In this document: piece by piece, positions 6,681 to 9,513 of the stretch
Layout: each line of letters begins with the position of its first letter
How positions within the stretch are numbered: position 1 is the first letter of the stretch
DNA from: UBA9653 sp014859835
GTDB lineage: Archaea > Thermoplasmatota > Thermoplasmata > UBA10834
Direction: 5' to 3'
DNA: 9,513 bases
Assembly: GCA_014859835.1 (NCBI GenBank)
Contig: JACZKW010000114.1
Coordinates: 1-9,513, forward strand
Position numbers and translations under genes: made by a program
The notes under the pieces: model-generated
What the model saw: the letters and a program-made list of their open reading frames with translations, nothing else
The model's database searches: none
What the model was told of the DNA's origin: nothing

Positions 6681-6710
6681 CCCAGAGTATCATCTATCTT
6701 CGAGTCATCT
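6675..6710. terminator. Weak inverted repeat between convergent genes
   Basis: AGATGAC (6675-6681) and GTCATCT (6704-6710) form a 7-bp inverted repeat around a 22-base loop, beginning in the last codons of the coiled-coil gene. There is no following T-run on either strand, so a terminator role is doubtful. The rest of the gap (6681-6748) shows nothing recognisable. Confidence 0.15.
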
Positions 6711-6748
6711 GCGATATCCGACCCCATATTCTCAGGCATCATACCATA

Positions 6749-8725
6749 TTACTTGGATTTCCCTTTCTTCTTGGTGGAGCGTCCGAAGTGGAGCACTGAC
6801 GCGGTCGGTTCGATCGACTCCTCGACCAGCCTTGCCCTGCGCTCCTTCCTCTTAGCGATCAATTTGGCATCCGCCGCAGGCTCCGATGGGAGCGCCGGTT
6901 TCTCCGGGACCTTGCCCGTTCCGACGTATACGTTGTGTGTCCCCGAACGCTTGAAGTGCAAATGATTGGTCTTCATGAGCAACGCGATGGGCAGCACCAA
7001 CTGCTCGTTCGTGAGGTTGGTGTCCTTCATGATCCTCTCGAGGGTCGCGCCCTTCTCGGATGAGGATGCGACGTTCAATATCGCCTTTATCGCAGCGTTG
7101 ATATCCAGCTTGCCCTGGCCTCCGCCGATCACGAGCTGCGTCCTCTGCTCGACTATCGATGAGAGGAATTCCTTGGACCTCTTCTCGAAATTGGCAGGGT
7201 CCTGACTCAATATGGACCTCAGGGTGGAGGTGTCGAGACCCATCTGTTCCCAGCCGCGTATCTGGTCCAGGCACATGCCCTTGTAGAACTCTCTCTGCAG
7301 GCCCTCCTTCGCGACCTTGCTGTGCGGTTTGATGGCCAATGCCTTCTGGTAGTTCAGCACCGCATCGTCGCTGCGACCGAGCTTGACGCCCGTCTTCGCA
7401 AGGTTGACGAATGCATCGAAGTTCTTCGGGTCGAGCGCGACGGCCCTGTTGAAGCATACGAGGGCCTCCTCAGGCCAGTCGAGGCTGGTGAATACGACGC
7501 CTTTGTTGTTCCATGCGTATGAGTTCTTCGGGTCTGCCTGGATTGACCTGTCGAACGCGCTGAGTGCGAGCGCGCGCTTGCCCTCGAACGCGTACATGTT
7601 GCCCAGGTGGCACCAGGTGGTGCAGTCCTCAGGGTCGATCTCCAACGCGATGTCGTAGTTCGATTTCGCTTTCGAATATTCTTTCATGTGATAGAGCACG
7701 TCGCCCTTCATGTTCCACGGAAGTGAGAACTTGTGGCTCACTCCGGCCGCCGACGCCTCCCTGACGCTTGCATCGGCCTGGACGAGCGCTCCGGGATAGT
7801 CGCCCGAGTGTATCATATGGTTCGCCCTGCGCAGCTTGGACCAGATGGACAGATATTCCTTCTCGCGCCACAGGTACATGACTAGCGGCAGGAAGGAGAA
7901 CACGACCCCGATCAGGGCGAGTGCGCGGTCGTACGGCTCGTACCCTCCAGATGATAGTATGCCTGCCTGTTCGTGGAACGCAAGCAGGAAGATCGTCATG
8001 GCACCCATGACCCATGCGCCGAGGTAACCGTCTCTCGTCTTGATGAACTGGAGCGAGATCAATGCGAACGACATGCCGAAAGCGAGCAACACCAGGTTGA
8101 GCCCGGTGAAGGGATAATCGCCTGGAGCGCTCCTTGCGACGTCGAAGGCTTCGTGCACAGGCATAAGGACCAACAATACGAGGGCGAAGCCGTACACTGC
8201 GAGCCAGACGCTGTCCCTGTTGGATATCGACTTCATGCCCATGATCATCATCACGAACCCGCCGAGGGCGAGCACGCTCAACAGGACCGCCCAACCGCCC
8301 AGGTCCGAGCCCAGACCAGCGAGTCCGAAAAGGTTGATGACAACAAGGAAGAGACCGAGGTACCAAAGGATCGGCTTCGGGATGGGGAGCTTGATGGTTC
8401 CTTCCTCTGCGGGCGCTTTGCCAGTGGTGAGGAAGAGCATCGCTACGCCCATGAGGACGAAGAAACCAGCGACGGTGAACACATATGTGTTGTACACCTC
8501 CCAGTTGCCGTACCAAATCTCCTGGCTCATGAAGAACTCGATCGATGAACCTATGACGACGGCTGCGTACAGCATCAGGAGGTACAGTCTCGGACCGCCC
8601 AGGACAGGCATGAACGGTCGGACCGATTCAGAGTGCGAGCCCAGCGGTCTGAGTAGCGTTGCGAGTGATATCGCGTCGTTCGGTCGCTTATCATCATCTG
8701 CGGGTATTGCGGATGCTTCAACCAT
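6749..8725 (-). CDS. Eight-helix membrane protein with cytoplasmic TPR domain
   Basis: Integral membrane protein of 658 residues, not recognised as a named gene. Eight hydrophobic segments are visible at about 46-63, 81-100, 119-138, 144-164, 173-190, 206-225, 235-252 and 267-286. Lys/Arg are concentrated before helix 1 and in every even loop (101-118, 165-172, 226-234, and after 286), so both ends should be cytoplasmic. After a basic linker (WREKEYLSIWSKLRR) come about four to five tetratricopeptide repeats at 297-470. Clear ones start near 335, 369, 403 and 437, each ending in a DP- or KP-type turn such as LEIDPED or LDPKNFD. Residues 540-605 look like a small helical, possibly winged-helix, domain ending in strand-like LHFKRSGTHNVYVGTG. 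The tail is strongly basic (KRKERRAR, KKKGKSK). Start: AAGGGAG 5 bases upstream. It overlaps the lamin-tail gene by 8 bp. It probably scaffolds partner proteins at the inner membrane face. Confidence 0.85.
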   Translation of the reverse strand: MVEASAIPADDDKRPNDAISLATLLRPLGSHSESVRPFMPVLGGPRLYLLMLYAAVVIGSSIEFFMSQEIWYGNWEVYNTYVFTVAGFFVLMGVAMLFLTTGKAPAEEGTIKLPIPKPILWYLGLFLVVINLFGLAGLGSDLGGWAVLLSVLALGGFVMMIMGMKSISNRDSVWLAVYGFALVLLVLMPVHEAFDVARSAPGDYPFTGLNLVLLAFGMSFALISLQFIKTRDGYLGAWVMGAMTIFLLAFHEQAGILSSGGYEPYDRALALIGVVFSFLPLVMYLWREKEYLSIWSKLRRANHMIHSGDYPGALVQADASVREASAAGVSHKFSLPWNMKGDVLYHMKEYSKAKSNYDIALEIDPEDCTTWCHLGNMYAFEGKRALALSAFDRSIQADPKNSYAWNNKGVVFTSLDWPEEALVCFNRAVALDPKNFDAFVNLAKTGVKLGRSDDAVLNYQKALAIKPHSKVAKEGLQREFYKGMCLDQIRGWEQMGLDTSTLRSILSQDPANFEKRSKEFLSSIVEQRTQLVIGGGQGKLDINAAIKAILNVASSSEKGATLERIMKDTNLTNEQLVLPIALLMKTNHLHFKRSGTHNVYVGTGKVPEKPALPSEPAADAKLIAKRKERRARLVEESIEPTASVLHFGRSTKKKGKSK

Positions 8726-9513
8726 GTTTGCTCCCTTCTGCTTCCCCTCTGCTCTTTTGGCGCGCGCCTCTAGTGCGCCTAATGAGCAAGAATATAATTG
8801 GTACTATCGCTAACGGCGCTAATATCTCCCCGAACTCAGGGATAGGTATCTGGCCCTGATTTATCTCTCCAGGCGTAGGCACCGTCCAGGCCCACGTATC
8901 GTACTCGCTGTCAGGAGTGCCTATACGACTATAGGAGCGAGCGTTCCAGAGAGGTATGGCCACCGAATCGATGATAACATCCTCGTCATCGTAGAGCGTG
9001 AACACCTGCAACTTGTACAACGAGATCAACGGAGTCAAATAGAACCCCCCCGACGGGATCCAGAAATCAGGGAATGTGAAAATGAGTGTAGACCCGCTGT
9101 AGAGCGTCCAGTCGCCTATGTTAATGGGCACCGGTCCTGTGTTGTACAGCTCGACCCAATCGTTGGTAACGGAAGGTTGAGTCGAATATAGTTCATTTAT
9201 CAGAATCCCGCCGAACTCTCTAGTGCCGAGCGATGCGCGTGTGGACACCATCGAGGATACAACATCCTGAGCGTTCTGCCAGTCTCTAGACATGAATGTG
9301 ATCGGATATATCGCATCCGACTCGAGGCCGAGCATCGAGAAGGATGCGCTGATCTCGATGCAATAATGATCCAAAGCCGCATCCATCGCGCCAAGCCATA
9401 CCCATCCACTTTCGGCATATGCATATGCGGACGCATTCAGTATGTGACCGCTCTTCCCGACGACCGTTATGGATACTTCCGAGCCTCCGATGTAGAACCC
9501 GGTCGATGCGTTC
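8718..9513 (-). CDS. Surface protein with lamin-tail domain and PEF-type C-terminal anchor (5'-truncated)
   Basis: C-terminal 264 residues of a protein whose reading frame stays open to the right window edge, so the start is outside and the ATG at 9386 is internal. Visible residues are numbered from the edge. Residues 1-100 are beta-rich, with two potential N-glycosylation sites (NAS at 2-4 and again near 27-29), fitting an extracellular protein. Residues about 101-215 form a lamin-tail domain (LTD): GGILINELYSTQPSVTNDW, then VELYNTG, NIGDWTLYSG, IPSGGFYL and the closing TPGEIN. This Ig-like fold is common in secreted prokaryotic proteins and usually has a binding or targeting role. The C terminus has PEFG (225-228), a hydrophobic helix (231-244) and an arginine cluster (RRTRGARQKSR), the three-part pattern of archaeal sorting or anchor signals. 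The final 8 bases overlap the downstream TPR membrane gene. Ligand and full length are unknown. Confidence 0.85.
   Translation of the reverse strand, partial: NASTGFYIGGSEVSITVVGKSGHILNASAYAYAESGWVWLGAMDAALDHYCIEISASFSMLGLESDAIYPITFMSRDWQNAQDVVSSMVSTRASLGTREFGGILINELYSTQPSVTNDWVELYNTGPVPINIGDWTLYSGSTLIFTFPDFWIPSGGFYLTPLISLYKLQVFTLYDDEDVIIDSVAIPLWNARSYSRIGTPDSEYDTWAWTVPTPGEINQGQIPIPEFGEILAPLAIVPIIFLLIRRTRGARQKSRGEAEGSKHG
8731..8737 (-). promoter_or_regulatory. Shine-Dalgarno sequence of the TPR membrane gene
   Basis: On the minus strand AAGGGAG lies 5 bases before the ATG at 8725-8723, within the end of the lamin-tail gene. It supports the chosen start and coupled translation of the two genes. 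Confidence 0.65.
8760..8840 (-). other. PEF-type C-terminal sorting/anchor signal
   Basis: This segment encodes PEFG, a hydrophobic span of about 14-18 residues (EILAPLAIVPIIFLLI) and the start of an Arg/Lys-rich tail. The order matches PEF-CTERM signals known from Methanosarcina, which archaeosortases are thought to process. Against a strict match, the tail runs about 20 residues past the helix, longer than usual for such signals, so a plain C-terminal transmembrane anchor is the alternative. Confidence 0.55.

Noticed and set aside
7300..7720. Repeated short motifs in the DNA (for example GTTCTTCGGGTC at two places)
   Set aside because: They are explained by the tandem TPR units encoded on the minus strand, not by a separate DNA repeat or CRISPR-like array; spacing and sequence vary as in protein repeats.
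7629..8516. Minus-strand open frame of 295 codons within the TPR gene
   Set aside because: It overlaps the membrane-helix and TPR coding frame. Its translation is Arg/Gly-rich without membrane segments, so it is a shadow.
9384..9386. ATG as start of the lamin-tail protein
   Set aside because: The frame continues open upstream to the window edge with sensible beta-rich sequence, and a protein starting there would lack a signal peptide despite its surface-type anchor.

Overview
This is a stretch of archaeal chromosome with informational, metabolic and cell-surface genes. The archaeal assignment rests on three points. There is an adjacent topoisomerase VI B/A gene pair, an archaeal-type coiled-coil protein, and a surface protein ending in a PEF-type tail followed by a membrane helix and an arginine cluster. 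The DNA is moderately GC-rich, uses ATA and AGG codons freely, and has AT-rich TATA-like boxes instead of bacterial -35/-10 promoters. Thermoplasmatota outside the Thermoplasmatales (for example Methanomassiliicoccales-like lineages) would fit, because Thermoplasmatales proper lack topoisomerase VI. That placement is an inference, not a demonstration. No mobile element, CRISPR array, tRNA or rRNA was seen.

Layout. Bases 1-2677 (+) hold the 3' part of top6B and all of top6A. They overlap by 11 bp, and a perfect 10-base Shine-Dalgarno sequence for top6A lies inside the end of top6B. Bases 2679-3638 (-) encode a GNAT acetyltransferase with a second, degenerate GNAT-like half. It converges on top6A with one base between the stop codons. 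A divergent intergenic region (3639-3761) separates it from a two-gene (+) unit: a DUF89 metal-dependent phosphatase (3762-4643) and a dipeptide-epimerase-type enolase-superfamily enzyme (4640-5698), joined by an ATGA overlap. After a 118-bp gap with TATA-like boxes, a 12-codon mini-ORF and a small hairpin comes a coiled-coil protein (5817-6680, +). Converging on it from the right edge are two overlapping (-) genes: a surface protein with a lamin-tail domain and PEF-type anchor (8718-9513, start outside the window), then a membrane protein with eight predicted helices and cytoplasmic TPRs (6749-8725).

How the genes work together. Top6A and Top6B form the A2B2 type IIB topoisomerase. The DUF89 and epimerase genes are almost certainly co-translated; a shared metabolite-salvage or repair role is plausible but unproven. 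The lamin-tail protein and the TPR membrane protein overlap by 8 bp and look like a two-part envelope system: an outer-face anchored protein plus an integral membrane partner with a cytoplasmic interaction platform. That pair and the DUF89/epimerase pair are the least described parts of the window. Every intergenic gap is shorter than 125 bp, so there is no long gene-free stretch.
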